64,000 nucleotides of DNA from Isoperla grammatica (GCA_945910005.1 OX246748.1:8719363-8783362); one strand, 5' to 3'; positions 11,182 to 21,773 are shown, counted from the stretch's first letter. The notes: generated from the sequence alone by a model not told the origin. Numbers and translations are program-made.

Positions 11182-11933
11182 CACGTGACAAAAACTAAGT
11201 TATACTTAGTTTAACTTCCCAGACATAATTACACGTTTACATTTTTATTATTATTAATTTAATTTTGTTTGTGATGTACTTTACAGGTAGATGTAACGTT
11301 GACCGAATAAGAAACGTCACTGAATCCGTATAACAACAAAAACACTTCGCCGGGGGGGATCAGGGGGGGGGAGGGCGGCCGTCGCATAGATGGCAAACTC
11401 ATGTTGGAGCCTAATCACAAAAACCAACCATAGAGAAACCCACAACAATTTGTAGGTTGTGAATACTTAATTTATCGATTCGAGTTGATATTATAGTCAA
11501 TATTGTAATTAAAATAATTTCTTTAGTCAACTTGTAAATATGCGTTGTAAATAAATAAAAGAAATAACTAGCAATATTCTTAAAAATATCGATTCGATGT
11601 GCATACTAATCGTTTAAAACTCATATGGTATAGGGTCTTTATTAAAGATAATATTTATAAATTATTTATACCAATTACCAGCATGCGGAGTCTGGTTAGG
11701 TTGTCTTGAATACAAACGATATTTTTCCTCTGATAAAGAAAGATAAGATTAAAGACGCAAGACAAGATTCCGACAGACAAGAGTCGATATCGATGATCAC
11801 ACTAAACTCATACGAAATAAACTCGTTTATTTAAGAAAAATATTTATCAATTAATTATACACAGTTTACAGTATAAAAATATTAAAAAGTTTTTACATAA
11901 ACATGTATAAATATATATACTACCCATGCACTA
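11182..11933. other. AT-rich 3' flank of SINA/DUF4729 gene
   Basis: This is the stretch downstream of the minus-strand stop codon. It is mostly AT-rich, with a G-rich patch at 11353-11378 and no exon or clear repeat. The 3' UTR of the minus-strand gene should lie in its right-hand part; I did not see one unambiguous minus-strand AATAAA. Confidence 0.5.
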
Positions 11934-12336
11934 CTATACAATTGTAACGTTCAGATCGAACCCACCACCAGATTCGGTCAAAATGTTGACATACCCAGGT
12001 GCGAGAACGATGCAGTTGCCCGTAGCAAGAACCTCTCTCGGGGAGAAGATATCTCTTACGGACATGATCGGTCCGATATATGTGAGCGACTTGGTCGGGT
12101 CTTTCACGTCGGTGGCGACGATCTTACACGAGTACTGTTCGGCGTCCATTCCGAGCACCCAGATTACAAGGAAGTCGTTGACGAGGCAGTCACTGTTGAG
12201 GGGGAAGTCCGTGAGGGCGTTACGGTGTAGCTGCATGGTCGTGTTCAAGTGGCAAGGAAGTCTTGTGCCCATCAGGATGAAAGGGGAGCGGCTCTTCAGG
12301 TGGTCAATCTTGACGTTAGCCGCCAGTTTTGAGTCG
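11934..12336 (-). CDS. SINA/DUF4729-like protein, terminal exon
   Basis: This exon encodes the C-terminal domain of a seven-in-absentia-like protein, probably an E3 ubiquitin ligase substrate- or partner-binding domain. Seen on the minus strand: acceptor ttctcacctag, then 133 codons to a stop (403 bases). Motifs include DFLVIWVLGMD (β-strand core), TYIGPIMSVRDIF, ATGNCIVLA and a final LTESGGGFDLNVTIV. The ending resembles SIAH/SINA proteins, which finish with a Gly-Asn/Asp...-(I/L)-NVTI segment. The VIWVLG core and the TYxGPxxS block recall insect DUF4729 proteins. Phase: the upstream exon (14394-14585) ends with AG, and this exon supplies C (AGC, Ser), so the junction is in frame. It is the last of four phase-matched exons. 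The plus-strand frame over the same bases is a shadow. DUF4729 versus classical SINA was judged by eye. Confidence 0.82.
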
Positions 12337-12370
12337 CTAGGTGAGAAAAGTTGACATTTTTTAAAATGAG

Positions 12371-12940
12371 TACACCTTACATTAGGAAAAATATATGTTG
12401 CCAAGAAGAAACCAGTTGCCTCTGGCTTAAAAAACCTCATATAGTCTAGAAGAGTTCTTCTTGACGTACAACAGCTATTACCGTGTTGCACTTTAGATTG
12501 ATATTTGGGCTTAACGTCTCATATTTTGCAACGAGGCTAATCGAGACAATGAGTGGGTGATTTGATTGTACTTGGGCTTAACGTCTTATATTTTTGCTAC
12601 TTGGCTAATCAAGACGATGAGTGGATGATAATGAAGGTGAAATTGGGGACTGTTTGGAGGAAAGGGGCAAGTAGGAGGGCGCGTGAGGAAAGGGGAAACG
12701 GGAGGAAAGGGGATTGGGGTGTGGACTGCACTTCGTCTGACTTCTCCTCCTCGACCAGTCCGGCTAGGGTGGCCTTACCAGAAGCATACGCTTCCACCGG
12801 CATAGCTCTCGGACCTCACATTAGGAAAAATATGTTACCAAGAAGAAAGAAGTTGGCCGCCTAGTTAGAGAACCCTTTCTATTAACTACATGAGTTCTTT
12901 TTGACGTAAAACGTCGAGTTATTAACGTGCTGCACTTTAG
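12371..12940. repeat. Intronic 125-bp duplication flanking SINE-B copies
   Basis: 12371-12493 and 12812-12940 are diverged copies of the same intron segment (acattaggaaaaatat ... ccaagaagaaa ... gttcttcttgacgta ... gtgttgcactttag). Between them are a SINE-B scrap (12497-12560) and a SINE-B copy with most of its 5' half (about 12559-12811). The copy closer to the exon lies immediately 5' of the terminal-exon acceptor. Confidence 0.75.
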
Positions 12941-13125
12941 ATTCTCAGTTTACCACTGGTGGAACATTTTTTTATTTTTATGATCCAAATATCGTGACAT
13001 TATTATAAATCATTTTGATTCGGGTGGGTTTTGATTTGATCGGTGGCTGATTGGATGAAAAGTACACGCTTGAGAGTTAGAACAAAATCAAGCGTCTAGA
13101 GGAGGGAAATAAATGGAAATGACTT

Positions 13126-13460
13126 CAATTCGTCACCTCTTATGACCAGCAGTCAATCTGGGTCGAATTATTCGACGGGCCCACAAGGGGATTGTTGGTA
13201 TTACAACAAACTGGAAAACTACAAACTAAAGGCACCCACTGAAAATCAATTATTTGATTGAGTGGGTGGACTCCAAATGCAAATTTAATAATTTATATAT
13301 ATTAGTTTTTCTATGTGACCTCGGGAAAATCCTTTACACATTTACTATGGTCGATGGCAATGAGAGCCAGTGAGGTGGTCGGGTCTGATTGATATTTGGG
13401 GTTAACGTCTCATATTTTTGCAACGTAGCTAATCGAGACGATGAGTGGGTGAAATAAGAA
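13126..13460 (-). mobile_element. SINE-A cap fragment and SINE-B tail fragment
   Basis: 13126-13190 is a diverged SINE-A cap (cacctcttatgaccagcag ... cgacgggcccacaagggg). 13388-13460 is a SINE-B 3' piece (gatatttggggttaacgtctc). Sequence up to 13950 shows nothing else besides a LINE-F piece at 13838-13885. Confidence 0.7.
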
Positions 13461-13952
13461 GATGATAGAGCCAGTCGGAGGGCGGGGGTTTTGTAGAAAG
13501 GGCGAAGGGTGGGTGGGCGTTCTGATCGCAACGCGAGGTGGCCGAATTCGATATGATCATGTGGTGGTACTGAACAACTGGGCGGCGAAGATTGGAGAAA
13601 AGGGAATAAGTAAGGGGACTAATGTTCAACTGAGTTAAAGTGAGAATAAGTAAAGGGATGGCTTAGAGCTATTCCCACCTCTTAGAGGTGGCACGAATAC
13701 TGCTCAGAAGATACACATAAGAGAGAACAAACCAAGAAGAAAAACGAACGAACATTTAAAGAAAGAAAGAGTATTTCAAAAGATGACACTAGCCCATCTT
13801 GACCTGAGTTAACTCAGAACAAATCATATTTATTTCTTTATTTGGTGTTTTAACGACGAACTCGTCAACTATGATCGTACGATGTCAGGGGACGTTCGTA
13901 GTAAAGACATAATCTTAGTATGAGAGTAAATATTTCAATGTGGGGAGGATGT

Positions 13953-14246
13953 AGATTGATTAATGGAGCTTAACGTGTCATATCTTTGCAACAATGGCTA
14001 TTGAGCGGTTGGTAATGAAGATAAGAAAGATGATGAAGAATAAGGCCACATCCGAATCAGATCCATTGTACGTCGCGTGGGTCGTCGTACGGGAGTCCAG
14101 CAAGGGAGGGCAGGGCCAAGTGGGAGGAGAAATATTCAGTGGAACAGTGGGGGGGGGGGGGGGGGGGAAGGGCCAGGGTCTCCTCCCGTCGCCTCTTACG
14201 ACTATCAGAGTCACTTTGGGCCTATTCTTTCCCGGGCCCAGACGGA
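13953..14246 (-). mobile_element. SINE-A full-length copy inside gene intron
   Basis: A complete SINE-A, from the tail at attgattaatggagcttaacg to the cap ending cccgggcccagacgg, with a G-rich expansion near 14150-14167. Its host sequence is duplicated: the 23-bp stretch that begins atatttcaatgtgggg ends at 13951 and again at about 14294. This is consistent with a long target-site duplication. Its right-hand copy abuts a SINE-B scrap (14276-14320), only about 75 bp from the donor of the coding exon at 14394. Confidence 0.85.
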
Positions 14247-14393
14247 CAAAAGTATAAAAAAAACTAATTCATATTTCAATGTGGGGAGGATGTGGACTGA
14301 ATTTCGTCTGACTTTATTAACGATATGAGACTCAACTGCACCAAATCATTACCGCCCGTCCCAGATTGATGAAGGGTGCCCGTTTTAGCGTAC

Positions 14394-14585
14394 CTGACTT
14401 CCTCCTGGAGAAGCAACAGCGCTAGGCACCTCTCAATCTCGAACGGAATCACAGTGGGGGTAATCCAGACGTTCAGTTCGTCGTTTCGTCCCAGTTCAAT
14501 GTGCGGCACGTCCTTGTGATCAAAATGAAAGTGAAGGATCAGACCAGAAGAGGCGACCGTTCTCCCGCACGGGATCTTGGGACAT
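14394..14585 (-). CDS. SINA/DUF4729-like protein, zinc-finger-type exon
   Basis: This is the third recognised coding exon of the minus-strand gene. Seen: acceptor atgcctctaag, one base (A) completing AA from exon 19419-19582 to AAA (Lys), then 63 codons, then AG before the donor gtacgc. It begins CPKIPCG, followed by SSGLILHFHFDH. The Cys-x4-Cys-x14-His-x4-His pattern (C, C, H, H) is the treble/zinc-finger segment found in SINA-like and DUF4729 proteins just ahead of the β-rich C-terminal domain. It continues with VPHIELG and ERCLALLLLQEEV, a helix/strand that leads into the terminal exon. Both boundaries are in phase with their neighbours, which is strong support. Reading on past the donor gives an open frame ending in a SINE remnant, so the longer open frame is not the real exon. 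Confidence 0.8.
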
Positions 14586-14894
14586 CTTAGAGGCATGTGG
14601 TTGGTCGTTTTACGTCTGGAATTATAGCAGTTTTCTTATATTAATTAATTGATTGATTACGAACTCAACCAATGATACAATTTCATTGGCAATGTCTAGA
14701 TCAGTTCTGCTGGAAATTCATAAGAGTTAAAATCTTCTGATTGGTGGTTGCCATGGTGAAAACAAATTATTCCAAGGGTAAATAGTTATACCGAGGTCGT
14801 ACAATCACGTGACGAGGGCTATTTTAGGCACTCTGGGAATAACATTGTTACGAAGATATGTTGGGCCCAGGACATTGGGTGACATTGTTTGTTG

Positions 14895-14961
14895 CAAGGT
14901 CTACTTGAGCGCCCGCTCGAATTCTACGACTAGCCGCTAGACGGCAATCAAGTAGACCTTG
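14895..14961. mobile_element. 67-bp miniature inverted-repeat element, hAT-like
   Basis: There are perfect 14-bp terminal inverted repeats CAAGGTCTACTTGA (14895-14908) and its complement (14948-14961) around a 39-bp centre. The element is flanked by a perfect 8-bp direct repeat GTTTGTTG (14887-14894 and 14962-14969). An 8-bp target duplication together with a CA(A/G)GG-type end is typical of hAT transposons. It carries no coding capacity. Confidence 0.88.
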
Positions 14962-15020
14962 GTTTGTTGTGGTTCGCCCGAGAAGGCTGTGCTGCTAGGG
15001 AACATTGTCTGTTTTTGTAG

Positions 15021-15082
15021 GCTTGGAAACGTGAGTTTGAGTGTTGGAGGCTGGGGGAAGAAGGTGACAGTGGTGAAGACCG
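15021..15082 (+). CDS. Possible small plus-strand exon, unknown protein
   Basis: A 62-base block lies between a strong acceptor (gtctgtttttgtag) and a strong donor (CG/gtaagttt). One frame is fully open: AWKREFECWRLGEEGDSGED plus two bases. I do not recognise it and found no phase-matched partner. It lies within an intron of the minus-strand gene and just downstream of the 67-bp element. Splice sites alone could arise by chance. Confidence 0.35.
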
Positions 15083-15285
15083 GTAAGTTTCCTGTTGGTA
15101 TTTCTGAACACCAAACTGATTCTGGCTATCGCGCTTATAAGTTCATGATATAAAATTCCACACGGTTTGTGTAAAGCAACCGTAACAATATTCTATGCTG
15201 GGGCAAAATGGGTGATGGTGTTGTTGTTTGTATTGGTTGCGTTCTTAGCCGTCTCAAAAGATGGCACGATATATAATAACACGAG

Positions 15286-16232
15286 ATGATGATATTTGCG
15301 TTCTACGTTTAAAAGTGGGTGGGTGAAATATAAAGATGGGGAAAGGGTAATTATGAGGTTTCACTAAGGTTGGGAAAGCATTTTTAAAGAATAATTTTTT
15401 TTTTATATATAATGTATATAATTATAAAGAATATTGGAAGCCAAAATGAAATTAAATAGATAAAAATTACAGATTTGTAATACCTACATGATGTAGCAAC
15501 ATAAACATAAATTCTAATGTGTGTTCTTGAAAATTGTACGTTTAACTGGCTATATAAGCTAACAAATAAAGACAATACACGACAAAACTTATATGTCTTT
15601 ATTATATTATGTGTACATTATGTTTTTATATATATTATAACAATAGCAAATTTAACGGGGTAAATTGATGGACCTCATTTCGTCGTCTTTTACGACTGGT
15701 AGAGTCACCCTGGGTCAAATTCTACCCCGCAGCTAGACAGGAAAGTGATGCAACGAGTAGCGTAACATGTTTTATTCATCGTTTTCTTTCCTTACTAAAT
15801 GTTGAAATGTTACCAGCCACGAAACGGTAAGAATAAAACGTTGAACTAATTCTCAACACCCAAAAGATACAGCCACTTTATTTTAGTAGGAAGTTGAGCT
15901 TTCACAACTCACATTTACTGGTTTACCATCTACTTCTTACTGTACTTATTTGTTACGAGGCTTCACTTATAGTTTTATTTTGATGACAATGATATATGGG
16001 TTGAACGTCCCATATTTTTGCAGCTTTGGGTAATCGAGACGATGAGTGGGTGATATATGCAAATCGTCACATGTCCGAATCAGGTTCATTAAACGTAACG
16101 AGAGTCCAGCAAGGGAGGGCAGAGCAAGTGGGAGGTGAAATCTTCAATGGGTCAATAGTGAGAAACGAGATAGGGTCTCCTTTCGTCGCCTCCTACGACT
16201 AGCAGGGTCACTCTGGGTCTATTTTATCCCAG
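15286..16232 (-). mobile_element. SINE fragments: B tail, A cap, diverged A copy
   Basis: 15286-15352 is a SINE-B tail piece. 15655-15742 is a SINE-A cap of the older type (gacctcatttcgtcgtc ... tctaccccgcagctagacag). 15988-16232 is a diverged but fairly complete SINE-A (gatatatgggttgaacgtccc to tctattttatcccag). The intervening sequence is AT-rich without features. Confidence 0.75.
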
Positions 16233-16399
16233 TCAATTTAAAATTTCGTGATGGAAGAGGCTCCAGCGCTTTAAATTATAACTTGTTGCATTTGTACGTA
16301 ATCCAACGTGTGATCTTAATTTCAAGTTATCTTTTGAATCGGGTTAAACATATCTTCATAACTCTAACGTGTAGTTATTATTTTTCTATTTAACTAAGT

Positions 16400-16402
16400 A
16401 TT

Positions 16403-16433
<31 letters not shown>

Positions 16434-16437
16434 TTGT
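16400..16437 (+). repeat. ATT microsatellite
   Basis: A short imperfect ATT run lies inside AT-rich intron sequence. Confidence 0.8.
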
Positions 16438-16565
16438 TATATAAATACGAGTTCAATTCCGTTATGATCGTTTCTGCGCCTCGTAGTGTAGGCTACCCCG
16501 CGTGACCTACTCAACCACAAGATAATTTAAAATCGGACAAGTTAATAAGATAGGCAGAGTTGATT

Positions 16566-17095
16566 GATTGATTAATGGGGCTTAATTGATTGATATTTGG
16601 GCTTAACGTCTCATATTTTTGCAACGAGGCTAATCGAGACAATGAGTGGGTGATGTATGAAGATGAAATAGGGGGCTCTTTGGAGGAAAGGGGCAAGTAG
16701 GAGGGCGGGGCGGAAAGGGGAAGGGGGAGGGGGAGGAAAAAGGAAGTGAGAGGTTGTGGACTGCATTTCGTCTGACTTCTCCTCCTCGACCAGTCCGGCT
16801 AGGGGGGCCCTACCAGAAGCATACGCTTCCGCCGGCATAGCTCTCGGGATCAACAAAGCACGCAAACCTAACCACCACGATAAGGTAGCAGTCCATGGGC
16901 AGGTAATGGGGCTTAACGTCTCATATTTTTGCAACTATGGCTAATCGAGATGATGAGCGGGTGATAATGAAGATGAGAAAGATGATGATGAAGAATAGAG
17001 CCACATCCGTATCAGATCCATTGATCCATGATCCAAGAGAAATATTCAGTGGGATAGTGGGCACGACTAGCAGAGTCACTCTGGGCCTATTCTTT
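16566..17095 (-). mobile_element. SINE-B nested in SINE-A with 12-bp target duplication
   Basis: The host SINE-A starts with ttgattgattaatggggctta, is interrupted by a complete SINE-B (about 16587-16902), and resumes as taatggggcttaacgtctc. TAATGGGGCTTA is present on both sides, a clean 12-bp target-site duplication. The inserted SINE-B has a CAAT-type tail on its left and ends on the right exactly at gggcagg. The host SINE-A has lost part of its cap, ending near 17095 (actagcagagtcactctggg). Confidence 0.9.
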
Positions 17096-17379
17096 TATTT
17101 GATAGGACACAAATACAGCCATAGGCCATTTTACATTGTGCGTGTAAACGTAATAATATTACTAAGCTACCTAAAACTAACTTAATTAACTAAACTAACA
17201 TATTAACTAACAATACGTGATAACATGTGTACGAAAACATGGGGTAATGAATAATTATAATAGTAAAAACAGAAGAATGTTTTAACATGACAAAAAACAT
17301 AAGAGAGGAAAAAAAAAAAAAATAAAAAAAAAATAAACTACATGGCTACAAGTCACACAAGAGGTTTGGCGTTAGTCAT

Positions 17380-18363
17380 ACCCCGGTCTACCCCGGGCCT
17401 CTTACCCCCACCTCTTACGTACGATAGGTAGCGTTACGATAGTTTAACAAAGTTATATTGTTCTATATCCAGGAACGAAAGAGGGAGAAAGGGGGCAGGT
17501 ATGGCTTTCGTTTGCCTTTCTCTCACATGACTGGCATTGAGAAGAAACATACTTAACTACCAAATAATGACATCGGGCGCTTTACCGCCTCTTACGATAG
17601 GCAGAGTTACTCTAGTTAAATTCCAGTTATTATTAGTTTTGTTGTTTATAAATATAATAATTGTACCCAATGTTGCGTTATTAAATTGTGGATGAGTTTA
17701 ATTGAGCAATACATAGCCTACTCCAACACAAAGTCATGACATCTGGCTTCTTGTCACATTTTACGATAGGCAGAGTTACGATAGTTAAACAAAACATTGT
17801 AGTGTTTTATACACAGGGACGAACGGAGAAATCTTATTCGTTTGCCTATCTCTCACATGACGGCCATTGAAACACCATAAAAGCAACAAAACCATGACAT
17901 CGGGCGCTTTACCGCCTCTTACGATAGGCAGAGTTTAGATAGTTAAACAAAACATTATATAGTGTTTTATACACAGGGACGAACGGAGAAATCTTATTCG
18001 TTTGTCTACAAAGTCAAAGAAACAAACTATGACATCGGGCGCTTTACCACCTCTCACGATAGGCAGGGTTACTCTGGTTATGTTCCAGTTCTTATTAGTG
18101 TTGTTGTTTATAAATATAATAATGTACTCAGTGATCTGTTATTAATTGTGGATGAGTGGATTTAAGCAATAATACTCAAACGCATAGTCGTGACATCTAG
18201 CCCCTTGTAAAACGATAGGCATAGTTACGCTTATTAAACAAAAAAACCAAAGAGGTATATTGCTTTATTCCCTTGAACGAACGGGGGAGAAAGACACAAG
18301 TAAGGGAGCCTTATTCTATTTCTTCATTCGTTTGTTGTTTACTGGCATTGAGAAGCAACCCAT
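17380..18363. repeat. Complex tandem array with 'cgataggcagag' ends
   Basis: Several diverged, partly overlapping units share the block catgacatcgggcgctttac followed by cgcctcttacgataggcagag (near 17570, 17897, 18030, with relatives at 17405, 17750 and 18200). Each is followed by either 'ttaaacaaaacattgtagtgttttatacac' or 'gttgtttataaatataat' sequence. The end block resembles the SINE-A cap, so this looks like a cluster of related elements enlarged by local duplication. No coding frame was found. Confidence 0.65.
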
Positions 18364-19095
18364 GATTGATTGATTAATGGGGCTTAACGTCTCATATTTT
18401 TTGCAACAATGTCTAATCGAGACGATGAGCGGGTGATAATGAAGATGAGAAAGATGTCGATGAAGAATAAAGCCACATCCGAATCAGATCCATTGTACGT
18501 CGCGTGGGTCGTCATACGGGAGTCTAGCAAGCGAGGGCAGGGCTAAGTGGGAGGAGAAATATTCAATGGGACAATGAAGGGGGAAAGGACAGGCTCTTCT
18601 TTCATCGCCATTTACAACTAGCGAGCCATGACATCGGGTGCTTTATCAACCCTCACGATAGGCAGAGCTACCCTGGTTCCATTCTAGATCTGATAACTTT
18701 GTTTTTGTACAGATATTTTAAGAAATTCGTTTCAGATTTTCTTACACTACAATATTTCCATTTATCTTTATTCGGTGTCGGTTGGCCAAAACTTTGGCTA
18801 GAGAAACCAATATTATTCAATTAAGGTTATAACAACCATTATTTTATACCCATTATCGAACAGGGCAACGCACAAAGATAGATAATATTGGGCTTAACGT
18901 CTTATATTTCTGCAACTCAAACCACAGCAACGAGTGGGTGAAATATAAAGATGAAATAAAGGGGTGTTTGGGAGAAAGGGTCAGTAGAAGGCTGCCTCTT
19001 AAAACACCGACCTATATCGTATCCAAGCAATATTATGCTAACTTTTCAGGTTGTGTGAATTGATTAATGTATCGTAATTATTGATAATGTAATAA
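18364..19095 (-). repeat. Segmental duplicate, short form (partner at 28384-29514)
   Basis: It contains a SINE-A (18364-18625), the block catcgggtgctttatcaac, a conserved stretch (ttcagattttcttacactac ... ggtcggttggccaaaac-type sequence), a SINE-B tail piece (18885-18990) and ggctgcctcttaaaacac ... attgataatgtaat. The same order recurs at 28384-29514, but there with about 420 extra bases carrying an open frame. The two copies differ at many sites. Confidence 0.8.
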
Positions 19096-19198
19096 GAAAT
19101 TAGGAATGTGAATATAATATATGATTTAAGTTGCCTTAATGGATGCAGGTTATTTATTTGTTTTACGACGTGTACGCACCATCTAGCTAGATCACAAG

Positions 19199-19287
19199 AT
19201 GATGATGATATTTGGGTTTTACGAATCTCATATTTTTGCAACTTGGCCAATCGAGACGATGAAACGATGGTGAAATACGAAGATGCA
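19199..19287 (-). mobile_element. SINE-B 3' fragment
   Basis: The sequence gatgatatttgggttttacg ... gccaatcgagacgatg is a diverged SINE-B tail region ending shortly before the coding exon at 19419. A G-rich tract lies at 19359-19377. Confidence 0.7.
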
Positions 19288-19418
19288 CGTAGCTTAAAGG
19301 TTGTCACAAAGGAATATAAAATTAGAGATGGATGAATTGAAGGCTAAAGAGATCTTAGGGGGGGAGGGGGGGGGGGAGTGGATCTTGAGCAAAGTATCTA
19401 GAGAGTATAGCGACATAC

Positions 19419-19582
19419 TTTCCGGAGACGGACGATATGTCCGAATAGTTGGCACTGGCGTAGCTACCGGTGACGGAACTTCTTGTTTCAAAGCTTCCTG
19501 ACCGGTAAATGTTAGAAGATGAGGTTTTCTTCGCCTTGTCTTTCTGATCGCCCTGGTCTGCGGGCGCCGGCGCATTCTTGCC
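19419..19582 (-). CDS. SINA/DUF4729-like protein, disordered linker exon
   Basis: This is the second recognised coding exon of the minus-strand gene. Seen: acceptor caaattttcag, 54 codons plus AA, donor gtatgtc. It begins GKNAPAPADQGDQKDKAKK and goes on SSSNIYRSGSFETRSS, ending with a Ser-rich segment (NYSDISSVSG). It is low in hydrophobics, rich in Ser, Ala, Lys and Gln, and so probably a disordered linker between an N-terminal RING and the C-terminal zinc-finger/β domain. Phase: the previous exon (23807-23971) ends on a codon boundary, as does this start. The two left-over bases join the exon at 14585 in frame. Ser-rich linkers could be phosphorylation regions, which is inference only. The plus-strand frame here and the longer minus-strand frame beginning MRRRP are shadows. 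Confidence 0.78.
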
Positions 19583-19794
19583 CTGAAAATTTGATTGTTG
19601 GATTGATTATTTGTTGTCGAACGACCTACTCGACAACAGTGTGATCGTTCAGTCTGGGGGTGTTTGGAGGAAAGATAAAGTAGAATGTAAAGGGAGGGGT
19701 GAGAAGAAACAAGGGAGGTTTTAAGATCTGATATTGCTGTAAATAGACATACTCAATAACCAGGTTGAAGTTTGTGGATTGATTATTTAAGATT

Positions 19795-20340
19795 GATATT
19801 TGGGCTTAACGTCTCATATTTTTGCAACGAGGCTAATCGATTGATTGATTGATTAATGGGGCTTAAAGTCTCATATTTATGCAACGATGGCTAATCGAGA
19901 CGATGAGCGGGTGATAATGAAGATGAGAAATATGATAATGAAGAATAAAGCCACATCCGAATCAGATCCATTACGTCGCGTGAGTCGTCATACGGGAGTC
20001 CAGCAAGGGAGGGCAGGGCCAAGTGGGAGGAGAAATATTCAATGGGACAGTGGGGGGGAAAGGGGATTGGGGTGTGGACTGCACTTCGTCTGACTTCTCC
20101 TCCTCGACCAGTCCGGCTAGGGTGGCCTTACCAGAAGCATACGCTTCCGCCGGCATAGCTCTCGGGATCAACAAAGCACGCAAACCTGCCCACCACGATA
20201 AGGTGGCAGTCCCTGGGCAGGCTAATCAAGACAATGAGTGGGTGATATATGAAGATGACATATGGAGCTGTTTGGAGGAATGAGGCAAGTAGGAGGGCGG
20301 GGTAGAAAAGGGAGGGGTTAGGTTGGACTGCATTTTGTCT
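19795..20340 (-). mobile_element. Mosaic SINE (A/B) nested in SINE-B
   Basis: A host SINE-B starts at 19795 and stops at cgaggctaatc. A mosaic element (about 19842-20217) follows, and the host resumes as ggctaatcaagacaatgag, running to about 20340. GGCTAATC is repeated at both junctions. In the mosaic, the SINE-A 3' half (to gtgggacagtggggg) passes directly into the SINE-B 5' half (aaaggggattggggtgtgga) and ends at ccctgggca(gg). Confidence 0.88.
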
Positions 20341-20454
20341 TAAGTTTAATGACGTACTGGAAAACTACGATCAACCTTTTGGTCACCTTGCGTGTACGGA
20401 GAAGTTGTTTTGAAAGATTACTATTCACATTAAATTGATGATTAAAATCGATAA

Positions 20455-20720
20455 ATGAAACAGCCGAGTTATTAAATGATTATCACAGTTGTCGTTATAC
20501 GATAGAAGATCTTCACACGACTGGGAAAGGTGTAGTTGTGTTCGGAACACGTTGTGTTTGGTACATTTGGCCAACATAAGATGTAGTCAGATTGATTGAT
20601 TTTTTGGCTTAACGTCTTATATTTTTGCAACTTGGCTAATCAAGACGATGAGTGGGTGATAATGGGGGTGGGGTGGGGTCCGGGGGTGATTGAACGAAAG
20701 AGACAAGTAGAAGGGGTAAA
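20455..20720 (-). mobile_element. LINE-E fragment and SINE-B fragment
   Basis: 20455-20580 matches, in diverged form, the LINE-E coding/3' region (tatcacagttgtcgttatac ... acacgttgtgtttggtac). 20591-20720 is a SINE-B tail region. Sequence on to 21080 shows nothing else. Confidence 0.65.
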
Positions 20721-21082
20721 TTAGATTTACAGCAGTTACTTGTTGAAATAGGGAATTTGAAGGACATTTTGTCACCTTAAACGACCAGCAGAATCCAGCT
20801 GTTCAAAAATCAAGTTGAAAGTAATCAACATCACATACTGCAAAGCGAGGTATTCTAGATTTTACACACTCCGTATATGTCGTGATAAGGGTGGGTGTGA
20901 GTAGGGTCTTGATGAGTGATAAGATCACAAGAGAGCCAGTCGTATGCGCAAGAATGACTTTATTATTTTATGTTCAATGACGTTTTACAATTACATTTTG
21001 TTGTTTTATAGACGTACTTACAACTAGGTCTAGTGACGACGGAGGCCATTAGGAGGAAAATTGAATAGATTTAAAATGAGTG

Positions 21083-21300
21083 GAAATGGACCTCATTTCG
21101 TCGCTAGTTACGACTGGCAGAGTAACCCCGAGCCAAATTCTACCCCGAGCCCAGACGGGGTACATCCTTGTAGTAAGACATGGAAAGTGACCGTATAGGG
21201 AAATTATAATTGATTGATTGATTCTTTTCGGTTTTAGGCGCTTTGAACGACGAGGGTCGTTCGCGCCTCAAGACGGACATAGGAAACAAAATAAAATTTA
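21083..21300 (-). mobile_element. SINE-A-type cap fragment and LINE-D 3' end
   Basis: 21083-21162 is an older SINE-A-type cap (gacctcatttcgtcgc ... gagcccagacgggg). 21208-21300 is LINE-D: ttgattgattgatt tail, then ttaggcgctttgaacgacg, gtcgttcgcgcctcaagacg and gacataggaaacaaaata. The GGCGC ... GCGCC pairing defines its 3' stem. Confidence 0.75.
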
Positions 21301-21391
21301 ACCAATTAATTTTGAAAAACTAATATAATTAGAGAATTGATAAACATTTACCTAATAACATAACAACGTAATTGGAATGGGATTTGGGGAA

Positions 21392-21695
21392 TCGATTGAT
21401 TGATTGATTGATGGGGCTTAACGTCTCATATTTATGCAACAATGGCTAATCGAGACGATGAGCGGGTGATAATGAAGATGAGAAAGATGATGATGAAGAA
21501 TAAGCCACATCCGAATCAGATCCATTGTACGTCGCGTGGGTCGTCATACGGGAGTCCAGCAAGGGAGGGCAGGGCCAAGTGGGAGGAGAAATATTCCGTG
21601 GGACAGTGGGGGGATAGGGACAGGGTCTCCTTTTGTCGCCTCTTACGACTAGCAGAGTCAATCTGGCCCTATTCTTCCCCGGGCCCAGAAGGGCA
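21392..21695 (-). mobile_element. SINE-A full-length copy
   Basis: A complete element from (TTGA)-type tail and atggggcttaacgtctc through gagtccagcaagggagggc to the cap actagcagagtcaatctg and cccgggcccagaaggg. It differs from the 9.5-kb copy at few sites, so it is fairly young. Confidence 0.9.
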
Positions 21696-21773
21696 TCATC
21701 TTACCACAAATTTTCATTGAACTAAGCTGTTTTATCACACTCATATAACCATTAATTATCTTCTTCATCACAG

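Noticed and set aside
10202..11214. Repetitive open frames (LDRALVFKRQELS / LAGSSISLQETRIV) on the plus strand
   Set aside because: They are two readings of one 46-bp satellite that lacks stop codons; no start context, splice sites or codon bias.
11926..12354. Plus-strand frame of 142 residues
   Set aside because: Antisense shadow of the SINA/DUF4729 terminal exon, which has splice sites and phase support.
13953..14246. tRNA-derived SINE with A and B boxes
   Set aside because: I looked for TGGC..AGTGG and GGTTCGA..CC in the SINE-A and SINE-B 5' ends and found neither, so they look LINE-derived.
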